Below are positions 6,223-14,507 of a stretch of DNA of 14,881 nt, in pieces (the first letter of the stretch is position 1; every line of letters starts with the position of its first letter). The notes beneath the pieces are model-generated. The model saw nothing but the letters and a program-made list of their open reading frames with translations, made no database searches and was not told the DNA's origin. The position numbers and the translations under genes were made by a program. The DNA is from Treponema sp. (GTDB taxonomy: Bacteria; Spirochaetota; Spirochaetia; Treponematales; Breznakiellaceae): positions 1 through 14,881 of the forward strand of contig JAIRXN010000059.1 in assembly GCA_031268245.1 (NCBI GenBank). The letters run 5' to 3'.

Positions 6223-7628
6223 TTTTTGAAAAAAGCAGGGAAGGCAGATCTTCTGCCATATTGCCGCCCTGCGATGTGCCTGTAGTATCGCTGCCGCAGG
6301 AACTGTCACGGAAAAGGCGGGCCAGACTGCCGAACATCGATGAAAATTCCCTCAGCCGCCATTACAGCGCCCTGGAAAGCCGTTCCTTCGGTGTGAACAA
6401 TGGTTTCTACCCCCTGGGTTCCTGCACCATGAAGTACAACCCCAAGCTGGGAGACGAGGCGGCGGCCCTTCCCGGTTTTACGTCCCTCCATCCCCTCCAG
6501 GAGCCTGGGACGCTGCGGGGCTGCCTCAAGGTCTTTGATATGCTCTCCCGGTATCTCTGCCCCATAACAGGCATGGACGCCTTCAGTTTCCAGCCCGCAG
6601 CCGGGGCCCAGGGTGAATTGACCGGGCTTTTAATGATCAAGGCTTACCACGAAAGCAGGGGAGAGGCCGGGCGGGTAAACATCATCATTCCGGACAGCGC
6701 CCACGGCACCAATCCTGCCAGCGCTTCCATGGCGGGTTTTACGGTAATCAATATCAAGTCCGGCGCGGACGGCCGCATAGATCTTGAGACTCTAAAATCG
6801 GTAACGGACAGTACTACTGCCGGTATCATGCTGACCAATCCCAATACACTGGGGCTTTTTGAAACCGGGATACTTGAAATAACAGAGATTGTGCATAAGG
6901 CGGGAGGGCTCTGCTACTATGACGGGGCAAACCTCAACGCCGTTGCGGGCCTCTTCCGGCCCGGGGACATGGGTTTTGATGTCATGCATATAAATCTCCA
7001 TAAGACCTTTGCCACCCCCCACGGCGGCGGAGGGCCGGGTTCGGGGCCGGCCGGCTGCAAAAAAATTCTTTCGGAATTTCTGCCCTCTTACGGCTTTGAG
7101 AAAGACTGTGGAGAGGGCAAAAGCATAGGACGGGTGCATGGTTTCTACGGGAACTTTCTTGTTGCCGTAAGAGCTCTTGCCTACCTTCTCATGCTGGGCA
7201 GGGACGGTGTCGCAGACATGGCCGGAAACGCCGTGCTCAATGCCAACTATCTGCTTGCAAAACTAAAAGGAGCATATCCCGCGGCCTCCCAGGGTTTCTG
7301 CATGCATGAATTTGTGTTGAGCGCGGAAACTCTAAAGGAAAAATACGGGGTAAGCGCCCTGGACATTGCCAAAGGGCTGGAAGACTGCGGCATCCATCCG
7401 CCGACGGTGTACTTCCCGCTAATCGTTCATGAAGCCCTGATGCTGGAGCCGACGGAAACCGAATCACGGGAAACCCTCGACGCCGCGGCAGACATGTTTC
7501 TCTCCCTTGCCCAAAAGGCCGGGGAAGATGCGGCTTCCCTCCGGGGCGCTCCCTTTAGCGCCGCCGTCTCAAGACCCGACGAGGTAAAAGCCGCCCGCCG
7601 GCCGCTGCTCCGCTATGAGTGGAAATAA
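6213..7628 (+). CDS. gcvPB: Glycine dehydrogenase (decarboxylating) subunit 2 (P protein beta)
   Basis: This 471-residue chain carries the pyridoxal-phosphate site of P protein. The PLP lysine is K264 in HINLHKTFATPHGGGGPG. Other signatures are GFYPLGSCTMKYNPK, FQPAAGAQGELTGLL, SAHGTNPASA, TNPNTLGLFE, DGANLNAVAG, GFYGNFLVAVRA and GIHPPTVYFPLIV. I chose ATG 6213 over an upstream in-frame ATG at 6147 because AAGGAG at 6202-6207 is well placed, the protein then starts MELIFEKSREGRSS as homologues do, and the longer version would lie deep inside gcvPA. It overlaps gcvPA by 10 bases. It is the last gene of the operon; lipoamide dehydrogenase, the fourth component, is not here and must be encoded elsewhere. 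Confidence 0.97.
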   Translation: MELIFEKSREGRSSAILPPCDVPVVSLPQELSRKRRARLPNIDENSLSRHYSALESRSFGVNNGFYPLGSCTMKYNPKLGDEAAALPGFTSLHPLQEPGTLRGCLKVFDMLSRYLCPITGMDAFSFQPAAGAQGELTGLLMIKAYHESRGEAGRVNIIIPDSAHGTNPASASMAGFTVINIKSGADGRIDLETLKSVTDSTTAGIMLTNPNTLGLFETGILEITEIVHKAGGLCYYDGANLNAVAGLFRPGDMGFDVMHINLHKTFATPHGGGGPGSGPAGCKKILSEFLPSYGFEKDCGEGKSIGRVHGFYGNFLVAVRALAYLLMLGRDGVADMAGNAVLNANYLLAKLKGAYPAASQGFCMHEFVLSAETLKEKYGVSALDIAKGLEDCGIHPPTVYFPLIVHEALMLEPTETESRETLDAAADMFLSLAQKAGEDAASLRGAPFSAAVSRPDEVKAARRPLLRYEWK

Positions 7629-7643
7629 AGAGCTTGAGCAATA

Positions 7644-7666
7644 CTGATTAACTTGCGGCTAATCAG
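7644..7666. terminator. Weak hairpin between convergent gcvPB and the 7696-9213 gene
   Basis: CTGATTA 7644-7650 and TAATCAG 7660-7666 form a perfect 7-bp stem with a 9-base loop in the gap between two convergent genes. Position fits a bidirectional terminator, but neither strand shows a proper U-run directly after the stem, so termination is uncertain. Confidence 0.35.
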
Positions 7667-7695
7667 CGCTGCCTTAGTTTTGGAACAGCCCCAAC

Positions 7696-9213
7696 TTACT
7701 GGGTACAGAGCCGCATAAGCTGGACAAAGTAATTGATGTTCTTGTAGGAAGCCGTAATCCGGTGTACCAGCGGCTCTTTGGAGAAAGAGGCCAGTTCCTT
7801 CCAGTTGGTTAAGAGTTCGCTTGGCTTTTTCTGGAAATCGTCAACCAGGGCCTTGAAATACCTGCCGATGATGATCAGATGCGTGGCCGAGCGGTTAATA
7901 ATTTCCAGGGCTTCATCGTTGAGTCCGCCGCAGATACTGTTGATGTAGCGCCTCTGTGTCTTGTCCCTGTCTACCCGGAGCATGGCCGCCCGAAGCCTGG
8001 AACCGTTATCGCCGTCTTCCGAAAGACTTTCATCAAGTTCGTTGATTGCCGCGGGAATCTCTATAATCTGATGGAATGCTTCCGACATTTCCATGGAGGA
8101 GGTATTGCTCGTCCACTGTCCCCGGATAAGAATGATGTCGCAGAGTTCCTTCACTTCCTTTTCAAGCACATCCTGCAGGAAGGCCGCCAGATAGTTGAGC
8201 CCCTCGGCATAAATGTAGCCGTCCAGTTCCCTCTGCTCAAAATTTACGTTTTCCCTGGGCACATAGTAGTGGAGACGCGCAATATCGGGAACACTAAATA
8301 CCGCCTTAACCAGGGCGCTGATCTGGGAAGCTTTCTGGGCATTGGTTATCTTGTCGATGATACCCTGGACGGATTTCTGTTTGGCTTCAAGCCAGGTTTT
8401 TGCCAGATTTTCGCCGGGAATCTTGGGCTTCCAGCGCCAGCCGGGATTCTTTGTGGCGTAGCGCATGCAGTAATCGATGATCCCCGAACCCTTTACATCT
8501 TTAAGGTCTGCAATGATCCTGTTCCATTCTTCCATGGTAACCAGTTTCACGCCTTTATTTGCAAGCTTTATGGCTTCCCAGGCCGTTTTCCATTCCTGCT
8601 CCTGGGCCGCATAGTGGGAAATCACCATAAATTCCGTTATGTCCTTGATAAGGGAATCCGCCCTGGCAGGCTGGAAACGGGGAGTATAGAGGAAATTCCC
8701 TTCCGGCATGGCAGGATCGAATTTTTTAAGAAGACCGGTATAGTCAAAACCGGTAAAATCATGCAGCGCGGAGATCTGATTGAAACAGCGGTTGACCCCT
8801 TCCTTCCTGGTTTCGTCGAAAGCTTCGGTCAGACGGGAAAGATCCTCCCTGAGCCGGTTTACCAGCTCGGTGGGGGGAGTGGTTTTTGCCCGTTCCGCCG
8901 CTTCCTCGGGGGAAATATGCCTCATGGTTTCCAGGATAGTACGATCCATAAAGGCTTCAATGGCTATCTGTTTGAGCCTTTCCATCCTGCCCGCTTCCTG
9001 CAGAAAAATCCTCATCGGGTAGATAGTCTTGTAAATATCATAAATGAAAACTGCAAACGCCGGATCAAACTCGTCGGAACGGGTCCGGAAAAACTTTGCA
9101 TAACGGTTCTGGGCGATATCCTTAATGTAAGTCTTGAGAACCATCTTGTCTTCGGAACCGGAAGCATCCCCGGTAAGGAATGAAACGACCTTGTTTACTA
9201 CACCGTCAGCCAT
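7696..9213 (-). CDS. Conserved alpha-helical protein of unknown function, DUF5312-like
   Basis: The 505-residue product starts MADGVVNKVVSFLTGDASGS, has no signal peptide and no membrane segment, and is rich in charged residues and predicted helices throughout, so it is likely cytosolic. Composition and length resemble a family I know from spirochaetes, annotated as DUF5312; this is recall and not a search. Notable stretches are FDPAFAVFIYDIYKTIYP (about 48-65), NPGWRWKPKIPGENLAKTWL, a Tyr/Asn-rich segment LHYYVPRENVNFEQRELDGY, and a C-terminus KNINYFVQLMRLCTQ. No catalytic motif is evident. The gene lies 84 bases downstream of citrate synthase on the same strand; a link to that enzyme is not shown. 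The start is backed by the N-terminal fit, but the ribosome binding site is poor (GGGGG only 4 bases from ATG), and a tiny frame with a better site overlaps it. Confidence 0.85.
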   Translation of the reverse strand: MADGVVNKVVSFLTGDASGSEDKMVLKTYIKDIAQNRYAKFFRTRSDEFDPAFAVFIYDIYKTIYPMRIFLQEAGRMERLKQIAIEAFMDRTILETMRHISPEEAAERAKTTPPTELVNRLREDLSRLTEAFDETRKEGVNRCFNQISALHDFTGFDYTGLLKKFDPAMPEGNFLYTPRFQPARADSLIKDITEFMVISHYAAQEQEWKTAWEAIKLANKGVKLVTMEEWNRIIADLKDVKGSGIIDYCMRYATKNPGWRWKPKIPGENLAKTWLEAKQKSVQGIIDKITNAQKASQISALVKAVFSVPDIARLHYYVPRENVNFEQRELDGYIYAEGLNYLAAFLQDVLEKEVKELCDIILIRGQWTSNTSSMEMSEAFHQIIEIPAAINELDESLSEDGDNGSRLRAAMLRVDRDKTQRRYINSICGGLNDEALEIINRSATHLIIIGRYFKALVDDFQKKPSELLTNWKELASFSKEPLVHRITASYKNINYFVQLMRLCTQ

Positions 9214-9224
9214 TTTGCCCCCAT
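9198..9224 (-). other. Possible 8-codon upstream frame overlapping the 7696-9213 gene start
   Basis: On the minus strand ATG at 9224 opens MGAKWLTV and stops at TAG 9198-9200. It has AGAGGT at 9230-9235 at good spacing, better than the site of the main gene, whose ATG at 9213 lies inside it in another frame. Such an overlap could couple or tune translation. It may equally be chance. Confidence 0.2.
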
Positions 9225-9297
9225 AAAATTACCTCTATAAAGTATAATATTATAAATCTCCGTGAAGATAAAGATACGGGAAGAGCTTTTCGCTCCT

Positions 9298-10659
9298 TCA
9301 GCGTTTATCCATGGGAATGTAGCCGATATGCCCGGTAACCGACTTGTAGGACGGCCGGATGATCTTCCCCGCATTGGCGATTTCCTCAAGCCGGTGGGCG
9401 CACCAGCCGGAAATCCGGGCCACGGCAAAGAGCGGGGTAAAAAGTTCCCCGGGCAGGTCGAGCATGCTGTATACAAAGCCGGAATAGAAGTCCACATTGG
9501 CGCTTACCCCCTTGTAAATCTTGCGCATTGTACCGATTACCCGGGGGGCAATACTCTCTACCTTTGAGTAAAGCCGGTATTCATCCAGCCTGCCCTTTTC
9601 CTCAGCCAACTGCTCCACAAAGCCCTTGAATATCAGCGCCCGGGGATCCGAGAGGCTGTATACCGCATGGCCCATGCCATACACAAGACCGGATTTATCG
9701 AAAGCCTCCTTTTTGAGAATCCTGGCGACATACGCGGCAATCTCATCGTCATCATCCCAATCCTTAAGCTTTTCCTTCATATCCTGGAACATCTGTACCA
9801 CCTTGATGTTTGCGCCTCCGTGTTTGGGCCCCTTGAGGGAAGCCAGGGAGGCCACCACCGAGGAATACGTATCTGTTCCCGAAGAAGTAACCACATGCAT
9901 CGTAAAAGTTGAATTGTTTCCCCCGCCGTGTTCCGCATGAAGCACCAGAGCCAGGTCGAGAACCTTCGCCTCAAAGTCCGTGTAGCTGCTGTCGGGACGG
10001 AGCATGTAGAGGATATTCTCCGCGGCGGAAAGCTCAGGCTGGGCAGGATGGATCACGAGACTCCGATTGTTGTGGTAATGGGTATAGGACTGGTAACCAT
10101 AGACCGCCAGAAGGGGAAACTGAGCGATAAGCTGAATGGACTGGCGGATGATATTTGCGATGGAGATATCCTCCGCATTGTTATCGTAGTAATAGAGAGT
10201 CAGTACGCTTTTTGCCAGAGAATTCATCATGTCCTGGCTGGGAGCATTCATGATCGTGTCCCGGACGAACTCCTCCGGCAGAGCGGCATAACGGGAAAGG
10301 AGACCGCGGAACCTAAGGAATTCCTTCTTTTTGGGAAGATGCCCAAAGAGGAGAAGGAAGACAATTTCCTCGTACCCGAAACGGTTTTCTCCGGTAAAAC
10401 CCTTTACCAGACTTTCGATATTGATCCCCCGGTAGTAAAGCTTGCCTTCGCAGGGCACAAGATCGTTATCTTCGATAATGTAAGAGACAATCTCCGATAT
10501 TTCGGTAAGCCCTGCCAGAACCCCCTTGCCGCTCTTGTCCCGCAGACCCCGTTTTACCTCGTACTTTGCATAGAGATCATTGTCTATGACCGCAGACTTC
10601 AATGCCTTCCTGGCATACTCGCAGACAAGTTTTTTTTCCTGTTTTTCGGTAATCACCAT
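9298..10659 (-). CDS. gltA: Citrate synthase (citrate/2-methylcitrate synthase fold)
   Basis: The 453-residue enzyme joins acetyl-CoA and oxaloacetate to citrate in the cytosol. All three catalytic residues of the classical (Si-type fold) family can be placed: H244 in LHAEHGGGNNSTF, H331 in GMGHAVYSLSDPR and D390 in ANVDFYSG. SLKGPKHGGAN (274-284) and FAVARISGWCAHRLEE (411-426) are further hallmarks, and the C-terminus GHIGYIPMDKR is complete. It is somewhat longer than the ~430-residue enterobacterial enzyme, with an N-terminal extension typical of the versions in clostridia and spirochaetes. A role for 2-methylcitrate cannot be excluded from sequence. ATG at 10659 has GAGGAG about 8 bases ahead. 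Only 78 bases separate it from por, and most of these are a terminator, so its own promoter is not obvious. In an anaerobe it probably serves glutamate synthesis. Confidence 0.96.
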   Translation of the reverse strand: MVITEKQEKKLVCEYARKALKSAVIDNDLYAKYEVKRGLRDKSGKGVLAGLTEISEIVSYIIEDNDLVPCEGKLYYRGINIESLVKGFTGENRFGYEEIVFLLLFGHLPKKKEFLRFRGLLSRYAALPEEFVRDTIMNAPSQDMMNSLAKSVLTLYYYDNNAEDISIANIIRQSIQLIAQFPLLAVYGYQSYTHYHNNRSLVIHPAQPELSAAENILYMLRPDSSYTDFEAKVLDLALVLHAEHGGGNNSTFTMHVVTSSGTDTYSSVVASLASLKGPKHGGANIKVVQMFQDMKEKLKDWDDDDEIAAYVARILKKEAFDKSGLVYGMGHAVYSLSDPRALIFKGFVEQLAEEKGRLDEYRLYSKVESIAPRVIGTMRKIYKGVSANVDFYSGFVYSMLDLPGELFTPLFAVARISGWCAHRLEEIANAGKIIRPSYKSVTGHIGYIPMDKR

Positions 10660-10676
10660 AGATACTTCTCCTCACT

Positions 10677-10709
10677 AAAAAAAAGCCCGGAGCCGCAGCC
10701 CCGGGCTTT
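10677..10709 (-). terminator. Intrinsic terminator of the pyruvate:ferredoxin oxidoreductase gene
   Basis: On the minus strand AAAGCCCGG (10709-10701) pairs with CCGGGCTTT (10690-10682) around a 10-base loop, and the stem runs into eight consecutive T (10684-10677). It begins about 28 bases after the stop codon of the upstream gene and ends only 17 bases before the gltA start. Confidence 0.9.
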
Positions 10710-10737
10710 CAATCCTTACGATTTCAGTTGAAACCGT

Positions 10738-13700
10738 TTAGAAAGGCCGGTCGGCTAGATACTTGTACTCCTTCCAGACACGCTCCACCTGGGCCTTTGC
10801 CTTGGCAAGGAGGGCATCCGCCCGGTCGGGGCTGGCAGCCTTGAGGCTCTTGAAACGGACTTCCTTGTACATGAAGTCTTCAAGGGCCGTGGCGGCTTCC
10901 TTACTGTCAAGCTGGAAGGGATTCTTCCCCTGGCTCTTGAGTCTGGGATCGTAACGGTACAGGGGCCACAGTCCGCTGGTAACCGCCGCCTTCTGCTGAT
11001 CCATACCGTGCATCATGTCGATACCGTGGTTGATACAGTGGCTGTAGGCGATGAGGATGGAAGGCCCGTCGTAGCTTTCGGCCTCACGGAAGGCTTTGAT
11101 CACCTGGGACATATTTGCACCCATGGAGATCTTTCCCACATACACATAGCCGTAGCTCATTGCCATGGCGCCCAGATCCTTCTTTACAATATCCTTTCCG
11201 CCTGCGGCGAATTTGGCGATGGCTCCCACCGGGGTGGCCTTGCTCATCTGGCCGCCGGTATTGGAGTAGACTTCGGTGTCCATACAGAGGACGTTCACGT
11301 TCCGGCCCGAAGCCAGTACGTGGTCAAGACCGCCGTAGCCGATATCGTAACCCCAGCCGTCGCCGCCGAGAATCCACACGGAACGTTTAATAAAGTGATC
11401 CGCCAGGGAGAGGAGCATCTGTGCGGCGGGCTTGTTCTCAGCCTTCAGGGCCTTCTTGAGTTCGTCTACGTTTTCCCGCTGCTCCTCAATGGCGGCGTCA
11501 TCCGCCTGGGTATTGGCAAGGAGCTTGTCGAGGAGGGAAGCCTGAATGCCTTCGGCCTTGGCCTGGACAGCCAGTTCCCGGACATGTTCGGCGAGTTTGT
11601 CGCTGGTGAGCCTCATCCCCATGCCGAATTCCGCGGCATCCTCAAAGAGGCTGTTTGACCAGGTTGGCCCGCGGCCGTCGGCGCGCCGGCAGTAGGGGGT
11701 AGTGGGGAGGTTTCCGCCATAAATCGAAGAACAGCCGGTTGCGTTGGCAATGACCGCCCGGTCGCCGAAGAGCTGGGAGAGCAGCTTGACATAAGGCGTC
11801 TCGCCGCAGCCCGCGCAGGCGCCTGAGAACTCGAAGAGGGGCCGCTTGAGGGCCAGACCCTTGGGGGTTCCCAGGTTGATTTCCGAAGCGGGGGCTTCCG
11901 GCAGAGTCATGAAGTAATTCCAGAGGGGCGCCTGTTCTTCCCGGTACTCGATGCTGTTGTTTACCCAGTTGAGGGCCTTGCGCTCAGGATTTTCCTTAGA
12001 CTTGGCCGGGCACTGGTTGATACACACTCCGCACTGCATACAGTCTTCCGAGGAAATCTGCAAGGTGATCTTTTTTCCCGCTTCCGCCTTTGGTTTGAGT
12101 TCGGCGCATTTGAAGCCCTTGGGCGCCTTTGATGCGTCCTCATCACGCAGAGTCTTCATCCGCATGACCGCATGGGGGCATACAACGGTACACTGACCGC
12201 ATTGTATGCAGATATTTGCATCCCATTCGGGGACTTTTTCGGCAATGGCCCGCTTCTCGTACTGGGTAGTGGCGGTGGGGAAGGTTCCGTCTTCGGGAAT
12301 CTTCGATACGGGGAGCTTGTCTCCCTCCTGAATCGTCATGGTTCCCAGCACTTCCCGAATCCAGGGATCCTGTGCGCCCGCCATGGCCTTCTTCATGTGG
12401 ACATCCCCCTCGACGGAGGAGGGGTATTTTACTTCCCCAACCGCGGACAGGGCAAGTTCGATGGTTGCGTTGTTCTTCTGCACCACATCGGCGCCCTTCT
12501 TGCCGTAGGACTTTTCGATGAATTTCTTCATGTACGTTACCGCTTCCGCCTCGGGGAGCACCCCGGAGATCTTGAAGTATGCGGCCTGCATGACTACGTT
12601 GATCCTCGTGCCCATACCGGCCTTTCCGGCAATTTCAAAGGCGTTGATCACAAAGAATTTGAGCTTCTTGTCGATGATCCGCTTCTGAGCCTCCACGGGA
12701 AGGTACTTCCACACTTCGGAAGCCCCGTAGGGGCTGTTGAGCAGGAAGGTAGCGCCCTCCTTGCAGTTGGCCAGCATGTCGTAAGTTTCCATATAGGTGA
12801 ACTTGTGACAGGCCAGGAAGTCCGCCTTGGTGATAAGATAGGGCCGCCGAATCGACTTCTTGCCGAAACGGAGATGGGAAACGGTAAAACCGCCGGACTT
12901 CTTGGAGTCGTAGGAGAAGTAAGCCTGGGCATTGAGTTCCGGTTTGGCATCCCCGATTATCTTGATCGAGTTTTTGTTGGCGCCGACCGTGCCGTCGGAA
13001 CCGAGACCGTAGAACATCGCTTCGTTCATTCCCTCTTCGGGGATCGCAAAGTGCTCGTCATAGTCGAGGCTCTTGCCCTGTACATCATCCTTGATACCGA
13101 CTATGAAGTTGGCAATCTTCTTTCCGCTGAGGTTGTCGAATACGGCCTTTACCATGCCGGGGGTGAATTCCTTGGAACCCAGACCGTAGCGGCCGCCCAG
13201 TACAACGGGGTAACTCTTGAAGTGGGTATCTCCGGCGCTCATCACTTCCCCGATGGCGGTACGCACATCTTCGTAGAGGGGCTCGCCCAGGGAACCGGGT
13301 TCCTTGGTGCGGTCGAGAACCGCAATGGCTTTAACCGTTTGGGGCAGGGATTTTACAAAAATGTCCGCATTAAAGGGCCGGTAGAGCCGTACCTTGAGGA
13401 GGCCCACCTTCTCTCCCTTATCCTGGAGGAATTCAACGGTTTCTTCGCAGGTTTCCGCCCCGGAACCCATGATGATGATAACCTTTTCCGCATCCGGAGC
13501 GCCGAAGTAGTCAAAGAGCCGATAGGCCCGGCCGGTGAGTTTGGCATATTTATCCATTTCCGCCTGAACGATGCCCGGAACCAGGTCGTAGTACTTGTTT
13601 ACGCCTTCCCGGCCCTGGAAATAGGTATCCGGGTTCTGGGCAGTACCGCGGAGAGAGGGGTTTTCGGGACTAAGGCCCCGTGCACGGTGCGCCCGCACCA

Positions 13701-14298
13701 GATCATCGTCGATCATAAGTTTCATTATGCCGTAGGGAACTTCTTCAACCTTCTGCAGTTCATGGCTGGTACGGAAACCGTCAAAGAAATGGAGGAAAGG
13801 TATTCTGGAACGGAGCGTGGCGGCATGACTTATCACCGCAAGATCCATCACTTCCTGGATACTGTTGCTGGCAACCATGGCCCAGCCGGTCTGGCGGCAG
13901 GCCATAACGTCCTGATGGTCGCCGAAAATCGAGAGAGAACTCGTTGCAAGGGCCCGCGCCGCTATATGAAACACCGTAGGGGTTAGTTCTCCGGCAATCT
14001 TGTACATGTTGGGGATCATGAGAAGGAGACCCTGGGAAGCGGTAAAGGTCGTGGAAAGCGCCCCGGTGGTCAGAGCCCCGTGAACCGCGCCGGCGGCCCC
14101 TGCTTCGGACTGCATTTCGACGACCTGGGGAATAGTCCCCCAGAGATTCTTCCGGCCCTGGGCCGAATACTCGTCCGAAAGTTCTCCCATTGGACTGGAT
14201 GGCGTAATCGGATAAATTGCGATTACCTCGCTCAACGCATGGGCTACATAAGCTGCTGCGGTATTACCATCAATCATGACCATGTTCTTGTCTGCCAT
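10738..14298 (-). CDS. nifJ: Pyruvate:ferredoxin (flavodoxin) oxidoreductase, single-chain
   Basis: The 1186-residue homodimeric-type enzyme oxidises pyruvate and CoA to acetyl-CoA, CO2 and reduced ferredoxin or flavodoxin in the cytosol. Order of domains: pyrimidine-binding domain from the N-terminus (MIDGNTAAAYVAHALSEV, YPITPSSPMGE), transketolase-C-like domain (about 260-415, with IIIMGSGAETCEE), gamma domain (about 430-630, SHLRFGKKSIRRPYLI), a two-cluster ferredoxin domain with C697-x2-C700-x2-C703-x3-C707 and C753-x2-C756-x2-C759-x3-C763, then the thiamine-diphosphate domain with GGDGWGYDIGYGG at 978-990 and DTEVYSNTGGQ. Ligands of the third [4Fe-4S] cluster are C828, C831, C856 and C1088. 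All key residues are intact. ATG at 14298 has GAGGA about 8 bases ahead. It appears monocistronic, with its own promoter and terminator. In fermenting spirochaetes it is the main pyruvate-to-acetyl-CoA route; nifJ is used as the family name and does not imply nitrogen fixation. Confidence 0.98.
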   Translation of the reverse strand: MADKNMVMIDGNTAAAYVAHALSEVIAIYPITPSSPMGELSDEYSAQGRKNLWGTIPQVVEMQSEAGAAGAVHGALTTGALSTTFTASQGLLLMIPNMYKIAGELTPTVFHIAARALATSSLSIFGDHQDVMACRQTGWAMVASNSIQEVMDLAVISHAATLRSRIPFLHFFDGFRTSHELQKVEEVPYGIMKLMIDDDLVRAHRARGLSPENPSLRGTAQNPDTYFQGREGVNKYYDLVPGIVQAEMDKYAKLTGRAYRLFDYFGAPDAEKVIIIMGSGAETCEETVEFLQDKGEKVGLLKVRLYRPFNADIFVKSLPQTVKAIAVLDRTKEPGSLGEPLYEDVRTAIGEVMSAGDTHFKSYPVVLGGRYGLGSKEFTPGMVKAVFDNLSGKKIANFIVGIKDDVQGKSLDYDEHFAIPEEGMNEAMFYGLGSDGTVGANKNSIKIIGDAKPELNAQAYFSYDSKKSGGFTVSHLRFGKKSIRRPYLITKADFLACHKFTYMETYDMLANCKEGATFLLNSPYGASEVWKYLPVEAQKRIIDKKLKFFVINAFEIAGKAGMGTRINVVMQAAYFKISGVLPEAEAVTYMKKFIEKSYGKKGADVVQKNNATIELALSAVGEVKYPSSVEGDVHMKKAMAGAQDPWIREVLGTMTIQEGDKLPVSKIPEDGTFPTATTQYEKRAIAEKVPEWDANICIQCGQCTVVCPHAVMRMKTLRDEDASKAPKGFKCAELKPKAEAGKKITLQISSEDCMQCGVCINQCPAKSKENPERKALNWVNNSIEYREEQAPLWNYFMTLPEAPASEINLGTPKGLALKRPLFEFSGACAGCGETPYVKLLSQLFGDRAVIANATGCSSIYGGNLPTTPYCRRADGRGPTWSNSLFEDAAEFGMGMRLTSDKLAEHVRELAVQAKAEGIQASLLDKLLANTQADDAAIEEQRENVDELKKALKAENKPAAQMLLSLADHFIKRSVWILGGDGWGYDIGYGGLDHVLASGRNVNVLCMDTEVYSNTGGQMSKATPVGAIAKFAAGGKDIVKKDLGAMAMSYGYVYVGKISMGANMSQVIKAFREAESYDGPSILIAYSHCINHGIDMMHGMDQQKAAVTSGLWPLYRYDPRLKSQGKNPFQLDSKEAATALEDFMYKEVRFKSLKAASPDRADALLAKAKAQVERVWKEYKYLADRPF

Positions 14299-14364
14299 TT
14301 TTTTTCCTCAAAATTAGGTAGGATTTACAACCGGGACGGCCGCTAAGCCGCAGGTTACTATAAT

Positions 14365-14393
14365 ATTCTAGTCCGAAAATACGGATTATTCAA
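14365..14393 (-). promoter_or_regulatory. Candidate promoter of the pyruvate:ferredoxin oxidoreductase gene, with inverted repeat in the spacer
   Basis: Reading the minus strand, TTGAAT (14393-14388) and TAGAAT (14370-14365) are separated by exactly 17 bases, giving a 5' leader of roughly 60 bases. The spacer holds an inverted repeat TCCG-N6-CGGA (14385-14372) that could be a regulator's operator. Both calls are by eye. Confidence 0.55.
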
Positions 14394-14471
14394 GACTTGT
14401 CCCGGAAAGCCCAGAGCATCGGCGTTTACTTTCATGTTAGGCGGCATTTTTTGAATTTTTGTAAAAATCTC

Positions 14472-14500
14472 TTGAAAAAATCATAAAATTGATATACAAT
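14472..14500 (+). promoter_or_regulatory. Near-consensus promoter of the PIN toxin gene, giving a leaderless mRNA
   Basis: TTGAAA at 14472-14477 and TACAAT at 14495-14500 are spaced by exactly 17 bases. The expected start of transcription, about 7 bases past the -10, coincides with the ATG at 14508. No Shine-Dalgarno sequence is present before either possible ATG (14508 or 14517). Confidence 0.7.
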
Positions 14501-14507
14501 GTACAAT

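Noticed and set aside
7879..9183. 434-codon plus-strand open frame opposite the 7696-9213 gene
   Set aside because: Antisense shadow: no ribosome binding site or recognisable motif, while the minus-strand frame has a coherent charged helical protein.
9241..9256. AT-rich TATAAT/TATACT-like sequence before the 7696-9213 gene as a promoter
   Set aside because: No acceptable -35 hexamer at 16-18 bases from either candidate; transcription could also come through from gltA.
9282..9299. Hairpin GGAGC-GAAAA-GCTCT at the gltA stop as a terminator
   Set aside because: Short stem with a wobble pair, overlapping the stop codon and with no U-run; too weak to call.
9928..10731. 267-codon plus-strand frame opposite citrate synthase
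   Set aside because: Antisense to a clear citrate synthase and running into its terminator; no family features.
12172..13986. 604-codon plus-strand open frame opposite the pyruvate:ferredoxin oxidoreductase gene
   Set aside because: It lies wholly antisense to a gene with all catalytic motifs intact; the low-complexity translation has no domain and reflects codon bias of the true strand.
14401..14507. A vapB-type antitoxin upstream of the PIN toxin
   Set aside because: No plus-strand frame of useful length exists there; the ATG at 14434 stops after six codons.
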